Shown here piece after piece: positions 16,701 to 21,971 of a stretch of DNA of 21,971 nt. The translations under genes and the position numbers were made by a program. This DNA comes from Scatosoma sp045660265 (GTDB taxonomy: Bacteria > Bacillota > Clostridia > Christensenellales > Borkfalkiaceae). Numbering within the stretch: the stretch's first letter is position 1; each line of letters opens with the position of its first letter. The notes under the pieces were generated by a model. That model did no database searches. It was given only the letters and a program-made list of their open reading frames with translations, and was not told the DNA's origin. The stretch covers positions 1 through 21,971 of the forward strand of contig JAZRDM010000025.1 of NCBI GenBank assembly GCA_045660265.1, in the 5' to 3' direction.

Positions 16701-18008
16701 CGTGTCCAATCCGTCAAAATCCACAAACGTAATATCATTTTTTACATTGCAGGTCATAGAATAGGACGCCGTACCGCCAAATTTATCTATCGACATATAT
16801 TCAAATACATATGTCCCTGCTTTCTCAAAAGTATATACCATGTCCGTATCCACGGGGAAATTTGCCACAGTTTCACCATCGCATTTCGCCGTAATGGAAA
16901 CAGGTAAAGTCGATCCGTTTTTACGAAGCAACTCACTTTCCGCTTTCACAACAGGTACGGAAATTTGCTCATAAATCAAATATTCTTCCAAAAGCGTTTG
17001 TTCGGCAACAAAACGAACTCCAGGCGTTTGTTCAAACACAACGACTTCTTCCGCGTAAGAATACGTCTCTCCCTTACTGTTGGAAAGGGAATAAACAACC
17101 GTATATTCTCCTGCTGTATCCGCAATAAACGCATTTCCCGCTACAGGTAAAATGATTTCATCATTGTAGACTTGCGCCGTGACCAAATAAGAACAATCTC
17201 TTTGCCCCAGCAAATCATATGCGCTCCATTCACTCAAAGCGTATTTCTTGCCTACCACACCATTCCAAGCCAAGCCCGTAGAGAATACGGGTAAGAAATT
17301 GCCGTCCGTTGCCATACCGCCTACTTCCATCAAAAGTAGGCTTGCGGTTGCGCCGTTGGACACGCCCTTGATGGCAATTTTTGCGGAATACGCAGAAAAA
17401 GAATCCAGCGTACCACTTAAGTCAACGTATTCCTGTTCCGATTCCGCAATCGAATAATCGTAATCGAATACAAGATATTTCTCTTCGGGATTGAATTTTA
17501 TGTAAATCGGACAATTCCCCACCGTTTGATATTTCGTGGAGAAACTCGCTTTCATTGTTCCACTCCCAACCGATACGCCGTTATATGTCAAATCGTAAAG
17601 AATATAAGCACCGTTTGCGTTTTCAGCCGAAGACATTTCTACCGCCAAAACATTGTTTTCGCCCCCATTAAATACGAGCTGCATCTCGGAAAAATCCGCC
17701 ACGCCGTATTCCGATGAAATAGGCAATGCTACCATCGAAAAATCGCCGTACCCTTTTTCCAATAACGTAAATGTAGCGTTTGCCGTAGTATGCAACAGCA
17801 AGCCCTGATTTTCCAAAATCCCGTCATCAGGCGTGAACCCATTGCGATAGGCTTCATCTACCCAATACTCTTCCGTTAAAACGTATTCGGGAATCTTTTC
17901 AACGGCGCGCGTAGGCAACGTTGCGGTTTCTGCACTTGCTAATACCCCAACGCTTCCAACACCTATCGCCGCCAAAAGCAAAACTATCAATTTTTTTATT
18001 TTTTTCAT
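13764..18008 (-). CDS. Giant secreted modular protein: lectin-like and Ig-like repeats
   Basis: A 1414-residue exported protein with a signal peptide (MKKIKKLIVLLLAAIGVGS, likely cleaved near ASA/E27). I see three related beta-rich, LamG/ConA-like modules at about 55-230, 515-735 and 1030-1215. The last two share FTTGEVTMSVSYDNLKG versus FPSGRVKLSVSVVGVQ and similar strand order. Between and after them are about eight Ig-like units, each ending in a G-x-Y-x-V-x-Y-x-A-x-D type strand (for example near 300, 398, 484, 820, 909, 999, 1299, 1387). No catalytic domain, LPXTG sorting signal, SLH domain or C-terminal membrane helix is visible. The best guess is a secreted glycan-binding protein that feeds the importer encoded just upstream. 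How it stays on the cell, if it does, is unknown. AAGGA lies nine bases before the ATG. Confidence 0.8.
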   Translation of the reverse strand: MKKIKKLIVLLLAAIGVGSVGVLASAETATLPTRAVEKIPEYVLTEEYWVDEAYRNGFTPDDGILENQGLLLHTTANATFTLLEKGYGDFSMVALPISSEYGVADFSEMQLVFNGGENNVLAVEMSSAENANGAYILYDLTYNGVSVGSGTMKASFSTKYQTVGNCPIYIKFNPEEKYLVFDYDYSIAESEQEYVDLSGTLDSFSAYSAKIAIKGVSNGATASLLLMEVGGMATDGNFLPVFSTGLAWNGVVGKKYALSEWSAYDLLGQRDCSYLVTAQVYNDEIILPVAGNAFIADTAGEYTVVYSLSNSKGETYSYAEEVVVFEQTPGVRFVAEQTLLEEYLIYEQISVPVVKAESELLRKNGSTLPVSITAKCDGETVANFPVDTDMVYTFEKAGTYVFEYMSIDKFGGTASYSMTCNVKNDITFVDFDGLDTLYYGYGVQLPVPTAVYNGERVKAHVTLISPVGQEVPVTDGVCDLLSLGEYQITYSASVGGKTIEKTYIAECVYNPASIIKADNNIVEMTPNVEFPHYSVPGSGLKIIGKNSGAQFSYNGVIDLNAFSKDKEILSLQILGAEYAARFQYLYITLTDVYDKDNSVVIRYTYNDTGVPNSFRYSYVLTSTPSGHLMAVSNEASAAGTVLTDRYGTVVNVTFDGRQALSQALVKVYFDYAEKQLWVEYAGNGSKVMVLDYDDPTIVGENNIWNGFTTGEVTMSVSYDNLKGEGGVIVNSIAGQDLSGANVNAANVAKPTMSLSTDLQYANILPDGVKGMSYALPKATSISPAFGYLDVNLTLYKETNGEYQVAEETINGLSFVPTTAAKYKAVYSAVDNVGAEVVRTVEFSVYNTVAEIVCELSSDGTQPVVHQYYQVPTLSISGGSGIVSYEETFYLNGKQVVPNSEREIFLGEYGVVTVKVKAIDYLQRTYENEFVIQVQAGDPVVMVSDVPETVRVGTTLVLPAYQALDYSQYGQEGFNAQKKVTVNGVDVTETMSYSVTEAVGARLSVKYYAIGDGVETVEEFTVFVVQPQYTTDYFLFKNADGSLCTDAEIDATVEKKPEKMSAMFVVSEDKTIYLPNALVANDLIIKLNVDETANQFDHLQVRLTDAENSNIELMFKIQKDKTNRMKIYLNGDVSINAGISGLFTDSEKSFYIAYNNQNYGVYNEASAKYFTARRAYNTDVFNGFPSGRVKLSVSVVGVQAGGKGSVGFMQVSNQTFASSVDKDGVAKVYTDATGPAIGFDKVMLNESATYNEIYTVSSAFACDVLNGAKSLLMTITAPYGVVKQGISCDESTQIKLDAYGVWKIEYRATDSNNRATTKTYYITVKEYDAPVVTVNGTPAEKYQAGQTVTFADATVQDASAWELYVMIVKPNGKYSVIQDRSYTFTEVGNFKVLYYAVDEYGNVSIVTYSFAVEGV

Positions 18009-18024
18009 AGATATTTTCCTTGTA

Positions 18025-18924
18025 TTAACCCTTCAAACCGCCGACCATAAAGCCTGACTTCAAGAATCTCTGCGTAAATACATATAAGAACATAGTCGGA
18101 AGCGCTGTTAAGAACAATCCCGCCAAAACCTGCGGCGTACCCATAAACAGCGTCTTCGATTTTTGCTCGAATACGTACATGCCGTACATCAACGTAGGAT
18201 AGCTAGGCAACCATACAACCGGTGTCATATAGTCGTTCCACAGCCCTGCAAATTTCAACATAAAAATTGTCACAAAGGTCGGGAATGCCATCGGGAACAT
18301 AATCTGCGTCATAATCTTGAAATCGGATGCACCATCGATTGTCGCCGCTTCTGCATACGACCAAGAAATCCCTTTAAAACAAGCATGTAACAACAGAAAA
18401 TCAAACCCAAATGCAGGAACAGCCATCATAAAGTTCCCCAAGCGGTTATCGTACGTTCCCAACCACTTATGGAAACTGAGCGAAACACCAAGGTTCGGAC
18501 CGAACGGCAAGAGCATATCCACCAATGCGAGTGTAAAGAGCAAATGCTTTCCTTTGAAATTATACTTTGCTACGGGATAAGCCACCAAGGCAGGCCCTAA
18601 AACCGCCAAAACGGAACGAACCAACGCAAACACCAAACTGTTATACAGCATTAAGGGAACGCCGTAGGTCACTTCACCAGCCGGGGTGATTTTTTTCAAA
18701 GGAATATTCGCTAAACAATCCGAGAAGTTCGTGAAGATGAATTTATCGGGAAATCCCACCATATCTACAGCATAATCTAATACGCTCTTAAAACAGTTTA
18801 AAATCCCCCATGCGAACAGACTGACATAGCTGACCGCAATCGTCAGCAAAAATAAGCCTGCAATAATATAGATAATTATTTCACTAACGCTCTTCTTAAT
18901 TTTTTTAGGCTTCTCTATTCGCAT
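18025..18924 (-). CDS. Carbohydrate ABC transporter permease (MalG/LplC-like)
   Basis: A 299-residue inner permease of a type I sugar importer. It has an N-terminal membrane helix (about 15-40), an extracellular loop, then five more hydrophobic segments. The cytoplasmic EAA loop is clear at 192-211 (EAATIDGASDFKIMTQIMFP), the contact site for the ATPase. The C-terminus LKSGFMVGGLKG is typical of MalG-type permeases. It overlaps the upstream permease gene by 20 bases, with GGGGA ahead of its ATG, so the two are probably co-translated. It pairs with the permease at 18905-19870 and the binding protein at 19875-21647. No ATPase gene is in the window; a shared MsmX/MsmK-type ATPase elsewhere would be expected in this kind of organism. 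Confidence 0.93.
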   Translation of the reverse strand: MRIEKPKKIKKSVSEIIIYIIAGLFLLTIAVSYVSLFAWGILNCFKSVLDYAVDMVGFPDKFIFTNFSDCLANIPLKKITPAGEVTYGVPLMLYNSLVFALVRSVLAVLGPALVAYPVAKYNFKGKHLLFTLALVDMLLPFGPNLGVSLSFHKWLGTYDNRLGNFMMAVPAFGFDFLLLHACFKGISWSYAEAATIDGASDFKIMTQIMFPMAFPTFVTIFMLKFAGLWNDYMTPVVWLPSYPTLMYGMYVFEQKSKTLFMGTPQVLAGLFLTALPTMFLYVFTQRFLKSGFMVGGLKG

Positions 18925-19870
18925 ATTCTTTCCCCATCCATCTAAATTTTCTTGTACCCTTATCTTCTTCCGTAGGCCCGTAGTTTTCCAACAAATTCTT
19001 CACCAACATAACGACGGGGAAGGTAACTGCGGCAATCATCATACTGATCGCGGAAGTATAGGCATACTGTGCAGGACCTGCATTCGGGTCCATAACCTGC
19101 GTAAAGATATAGTACCCAAAGTTGTAGCTTTCCGCAGGTGCTTTATACATAAAGATCGTAAACAATGCGCCTTGGTTCGTAAACAGCGTCGTGAAGCCTG
19201 TGATAACGAATGTTGAAAGCGTAGGATAAATCCCTGGTAACAACACGTGCCAAAATTCCTGCAAAGCGTTTGCGCCGTCGAGCTTTGCGCTTTCTACAAG
19301 CTCAGGGTCTATTGCATTCATAGCGTTTGGATACACCAAAATATTCGTCGCAAAGGAAATCCAAATGGAATAAAACCACGTTGTGAAAAATGCGTTTCGC
19401 CCTTCAAGCAATCCTTCCGTCAAACCCGGTAACCACATCGGAGCAACGTCGTCGCAAAAACGTTTGAACAACAAAATAGTCAACATACCCGAAATAATCA
19501 TCGGTGACATAATGACAAACTGCAACACCTTTGCGCCAAACGCCTTTTTATACACGTAATATGCGCCCAGCATATACAGGGGCATACTGATAACCATACT
19601 CCCCCAAAACATCAGCATTGCATTTTTAAAGGAATACGACATCATCGGGTCGCTTGAAAGATTTTTAATCGCTTTGACAAAGTTTTGAAGTCCTACCCAT
19701 TTCAACTCCCCATCTACAACACTGCGGAAAGCATAAAAAACGGTTGATACAGTCAAACATTGACTAATAATCCATAAAATTAACGGATACGCCATCAAAA
19801 CATATACGAATATGTATTTTTTAAACGTTTTCTTCTGAAAAGCGCTAATTTTTTTCGTATTATCTTTCAT
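18905..19870 (-). CDS. Carbohydrate ABC transporter permease (MalF/LplB-like)
   Basis: A 321-residue permease with six hydrophobic segments and an EAA loop at 193-212 (ESAKLDGANALQEFWHVLLP). It begins with a basic cytoplasmic tail (KDNTKKISAFQKKTFKK), like LplB/UgpA-type partners. A longer reading starts at a TTG at 19882, but that lies inside the upstream gene with no spacing from AAGGA; the ATG at 19870, four bases after the upstream stop, is preferred although its spacing to AAGGAA is long (12 bases). It forms the heterodimeric channel with the next gene. The substrate is presumably the oligosaccharide broken down by the cytoplasmic enzymes in the same operon. Confidence 0.92.
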   Translation of the reverse strand: MKDNTKKISAFQKKTFKKYIFVYVLMAYPLILWIISQCLTVSTVFYAFRSVVDGELKWVGLQNFVKAIKNLSSDPMMSYSFKNAMLMFWGSMVISMPLYMLGAYYVYKKAFGAKVLQFVIMSPMIISGMLTILLFKRFCDDVAPMWLPGLTEGLLEGRNAFFTTWFYSIWISFATNILVYPNAMNAIDPELVESAKLDGANALQEFWHVLLPGIYPTLSTFVITGFTTLFTNQGALFTIFMYKAPAESYNFGYYIFTQVMDPNAGPAQYAYTSAISMMIAAVTFPVVMLVKNLLENYGPTEEDKGTRKFRWMGKEYANREA

Positions 19871-19874
19871 CTTA

Positions 19875-21647
19875 TTACACAATTCCTTGCACCATTTGTG
19901 CCCAAGTTTCCTGTCCGTAACGAGCCTTTGCGCCGTCGAAGAACTCTTGAGCGCTATATTGACGAATATACGGGAAACAGTTGTTGGAATACAATGTGTT
20001 TACACGCGTACCGAAACGGTAAACCGCCGTGGAAGAGTTCCAGTTGATAGGATGTACGTAATGCATAGAACGAGGACGAACAATTGCAACGTTTTCTCTA
20101 TCGCTAATCATGTTCCAATGATTTCTCGCGAACGGAGTCATTTCATTATAATCATCAGCCGTTAATTCGTATTCAAACGCTCTATAACCGCCCGACATTA
20201 CGGTGAATCTACGAAGCCACGTATCCGAACAAGTAAGCTCGATAAACTTCTTCGCCGCTGCCTGTTCACCCGAAGGGCTGTCATTGTTTACAAATACCCA
20301 ACCGTCTTCAAACGCCGAAAGTACTGACCCGTTTCCTTCGCCGTCGATACCCTTTTGTCCGTCAAAGTTCGGCAAAAGCATATAGCGGTAATCGCGCTTA
20401 CCATAACCCCTTTCCGTTTCACCCGAATCGGACAATGCCTTAAGCAAGGGACGAGCTTCGTTTTCCCACCAGCTGCCCTCACAAAGCATTGCCGTAAGGG
20501 GAAGAGTGGTTGTGTTTCTATAACCTAAAATATATTCGTTTTGCGTGGTAGAAACGTCACGGGAAGTCTTTGTACAAGCAGGGTGCATATAGGTCGCGTT
20601 TCCGAGATTGTCTTTCATGAATTCAAGCGCAACCAATCTGCCTTCACTTTCAAACACTTTATAACCGTTATTCAAATCAATCACCGTTTCTTCACCCGTG
20701 GAAGGGCTTACGTATGTACCGTCGTAAGAGAAAGAAAGGTTATAGTTATCAAGCCCGTCGTATTGCGCCCAAGCCGCTTCCGCAATCGCGTCTACGTATT
20801 CGAGCGACGCACCTGCATAGATAAACGCCTTTGCACCTTCCGTTGAATAGATTTTTGTCAGCATTTCTTCCCATTCCACCATATCGACAGGCTGACCGTC
20901 GTCATAAGTACCAAACAGACCGTCCTTACCGCTCTTTGCAATTACATCGCCTGCCTTGTAATTAATCGCATGGTCGCCAGAATAGGATTCCATCTTCCAT
21001 ACGTCAATGCCGTATTGATTTTGTTCTACGGTATAGGCAAAGCCCTGCGCCGTCAATTCCGCTTCGTCCGATTGATCCGCCAAGAACAGCCAATCGTTTT
21101 CCATGAACGTTCCATAATCAAAGACAAATCCCAAAACGCCAAGCGAATAAGGAATTGCATACTGCTTGCCATCTCTCGTCACGATATCCAAAGCGTTATC
21201 CTTATCATAGAGCTTTTGTTCTATCGTCTTACCGTGCGCATCTCCCGTCGCAACGGAATCGTACACGTCCGAAAGGTCTGCAAGATAACCTTGCTTTGCC
21301 GCGCCTTGAATATTATGTTGCGTCGTAAAGAACAAGTCAAAGAACGTACCCAGCTGAATTCTTTGGTTGAGCGTGCCTTCTACGTCCTTATTGCTGTCAA
21401 TCCAAACTTCCACGCCCGTTTTTCCATCTTCAAATGAATGGTTTGCATACATAGTTTCAAATGCCGTCTTTGCTTCGTAAACCCAAGCGTCACCGTAACC
21501 GCCAGCAAAGAAAGAAATATCCAGCTGTGTTTTTGTGTTATCACGTTGGCTCGTAGGTTTAGGGCCACAAGCGGCAAACGAACCCATCACACTTGCAGTA
21601 CAAGCAATCGCTAAACAAGTTGCAAAAATTTTCTTCATCTTTCTCAT
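19875..21647 (-). CDS. Sugar ABC transporter solute-binding lipoprotein
   Basis: A 590-residue family-1 extracellular solute-binding protein. The N-terminus RKMKKIFATCLAIACTAS with FAAC (Cys27) marks a lipoprotein. The mature part has the usual alternating lobe pattern: DISFFAGGYGDAWVYEAKTA near the start, GTFFDLFFTTQHNIQGAAKQGYLADLSDVYDS for the first ligand-side segment, and late GEQAAAKKFIELTCSD before the final lobe. Many aromatic residues, suited to oligosaccharide stacking, are spread through it. At 590 residues it is clearly longer than MalE-type proteins (about 400), closer to large oligosaccharide or LplA-like binders, suggesting a bulky ligand. AAGGAG lies five bases before the ATG; Met-4 is a less likely start. 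It forms the importer with the two permeases that follow. Confidence 0.93.
   Translation of the reverse strand: MRKMKKIFATCLAIACTASVMGSFAACGPKPTSQRDNTKTQLDISFFAGGYGDAWVYEAKTAFETMYANHSFEDGKTGVEVWIDSNKDVEGTLNQRIQLGTFFDLFFTTQHNIQGAAKQGYLADLSDVYDSVATGDAHGKTIEQKLYDKDNALDIVTRDGKQYAIPYSLGVLGFVFDYGTFMENDWLFLADQSDEAELTAQGFAYTVEQNQYGIDVWKMESYSGDHAINYKAGDVIAKSGKDGLFGTYDDGQPVDMVEWEEMLTKIYSTEGAKAFIYAGASLEYVDAIAEAAWAQYDGLDNYNLSFSYDGTYVSPSTGEETVIDLNNGYKVFESEGRLVALEFMKDNLGNATYMHPACTKTSRDVSTTQNEYILGYRNTTTLPLTAMLCEGSWWENEARPLLKALSDSGETERGYGKRDYRYMLLPNFDGQKGIDGEGNGSVLSAFEDGWVFVNNDSPSGEQAAAKKFIELTCSDTWLRRFTVMSGGYRAFEYELTADDYNEMTPFARNHWNMISDRENVAIVRPRSMHYVHPINWNSSTAVYRFGTRVNTLYSNNCFPYIRQYSAQEFFDGAKARYGQETWAQMVQGIV
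19883..19888 (-). promoter_or_regulatory. Ribosome binding site for the permease start at 19870
   Basis: AAGGAA on the minus strand lies within the last codons of the binding-protein gene, 12 bases before the ATG at 19870. The spacing is long but functional starts of this kind occur in tight operons, and the alternative TTG directly abuts the site. Confidence 0.5.
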
Positions 21648-21668
21648 TTTTTTCTCCTTTTCTTTTGG

Positions 21669-21971
21669 TTATTTTTTGCGTTGCACATGCACGCCCGTAC
21701 GCCCAAAACCGAAACGCACGTATTCAATTTCGTATTTATCCATTAATTCATACATTTTTTCTATTAATGCAATATACCGTTTCCGCTCTTCCTTTCGATT
21801 GAGCATATCGTTAGCAAAACATACTTCCGACCAATAGTACAGCGGTTGCAACCACTCCTTTTCCACTCGGTCGTATTTATCCGTTTCTACAACTGCCAAC
21901 GCTTTTTCAAAAATTACATTCGCCTTTTCAAAATATTCCTTACCCCACTCTTTTCCGTTTTTGTTTTGTGG
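21669..21971 (-). CDS. C-terminal fragment of a protein, possibly DUF4838-like
   Basis: The frame is open from the right edge to a TAA at 21669, giving at least 100 residues with no stop, so the internal TTG at 21899 is not a real start; the gene begins beyond the window. The visible part is a charged helical region: EYFEKANVIFEKALAVVE, then YDRVEKEWLQPLYYWSEVCFANDML, ending in a short tail RFGFGRTGVHVQRKK. The pattern 'AxxxFxxAL..... RVEK..L...Y' is what I recall from the C-terminal helices of DUF4838 proteins, and gene 11744-13759 in the same operon belongs to that family. The match is by eye only. It ends 21 bases before the binding-protein start and so belongs to the same operon. Confidence 0.55.
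   Translation of the reverse strand, partial: PQNKNGKEWGKEYFEKANVIFEKALAVVETDKYDRVEKEWLQPLYYWSEVCFANDMLNRKEERKRYIALIEKMYELMDKYEIEYVRFGFGRTGVHVQRKK

Larger units (their letters stand above)
1..21971 (-). other. Single long glycan-utilisation operon (putative)
   Basis: All sixteen complete genes, and the partial ones at both edges, lie on the minus strand. After start-site correction the longest gap between genes is about 25 bases (1093-1117). Most gaps are 2-16 bases, and two junctions overlap (4 bases at 5026-5029, 20 bases at 18905-18924). No gap is long enough for a normal promoter plus terminator, and I see no U-tract hairpin in any of them. The simplest reading is one transcript entering from the right edge and leaving at the left. 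The gene order runs binding and import, then surface proteins, then cytoplasmic enzymes, then uronate catabolism. No regulator or ATPase is inside the window. Confidence 0.8.

Noticed and set aside
18905..19882. TTG start at 19882 for the MalF-like permease
   Set aside because: It has no space between AAGGA and the start codon and lies inside the upstream gene; the ATG at 19870 fits better.
21669..21899. Complete 76-residue gene starting at 21899
   Set aside because: The start would be a TTG with no ribosome site, and the same frame stays open to the window edge, so this is the tail of a longer gene.
1..21971. CRISPR arrays, tRNA or rRNA genes, insertion sequences, phage genes
   Set aside because: I looked for short regular repeats, tRNA-like cloverleaf ends, transposase motifs and inverted repeat ends and found none; nearly every base is within a glycan-use gene.

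Overview
The window is one unbroken run of minus-strand genes. It looks like a chromosomal glycan-use cluster from a low-to-mid GC Gram-positive bacterium, most likely a gut Clostridia-type member of the Bacillota. Three things suggest this: short Lys-rich signal peptides with lipoprotein cysteines, AAGGAG-type ribosome sites with the standard genetic code, and a solute-binding protein plus two permeases with no ATPase beside them (usual where one shared MsmX-type ATPase serves several importers). The species cannot be named from sequence alone.

Genes are read here in transcription order, from high to low coordinates. The right edge holds the tail of a protein that may belong to the DUF4838 family (21669-21971). 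Next comes a complete sugar-importer set: a lipoprotein solute-binding protein (19875-21647) and two permeases (18905-19870 and 18025-18924). Three exported proteins follow: a 1414-residue protein built of three lectin-like modules and eight Ig-like modules (13764-18008), a DUF4838/GH67-N-like lipoprotein (11744-13759) and a small InlB-repeat lipoprotein (11186-11728).

The rest lacks export signals and should be cytoplasmic: a GH29 alpha-L-fucosidase, an alpha/beta-hydrolase esterase, a GH2 beta-glucuronidase with its glucuronate-recognition N-x-K motif, a second alpha/beta-hydrolase, an unclassified TIM-barrel glycosidase with a DxDxE motif, a PnuC/SWEET-fold membrane protein, an SGNH esterase, an esterase-type hydrolase, a GH78-like alpha-L-rhamnosidase and mannonate dehydratase UxuA. 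A further gene begins within the last five bases at the left edge.

No gap between genes exceeds about 25 bp and two junctions overlap, so promoter, terminator and regulator all lie outside. Inferred model: an acylated oligosaccharide carrying glucuronate, fucose and rhamnose is captured at the surface and imported largely intact. Inside the cell it is de-esterified, trimmed by the rhamnosidase, fucosidase and glucuronidase, and its glucuronate flows through fructuronate and mannonate to 2-keto-3-deoxygluconate. Arabinogalactan-protein side chains (Rha capping GlcA, plus Fuc) fit this enzyme set well, but the substrate is an inference. The most novel elements are the modular 1414-residue protein, the unclassified glycosidase, the DUF4838 protein(s), and a PnuC-type protein inside a glycan operon.
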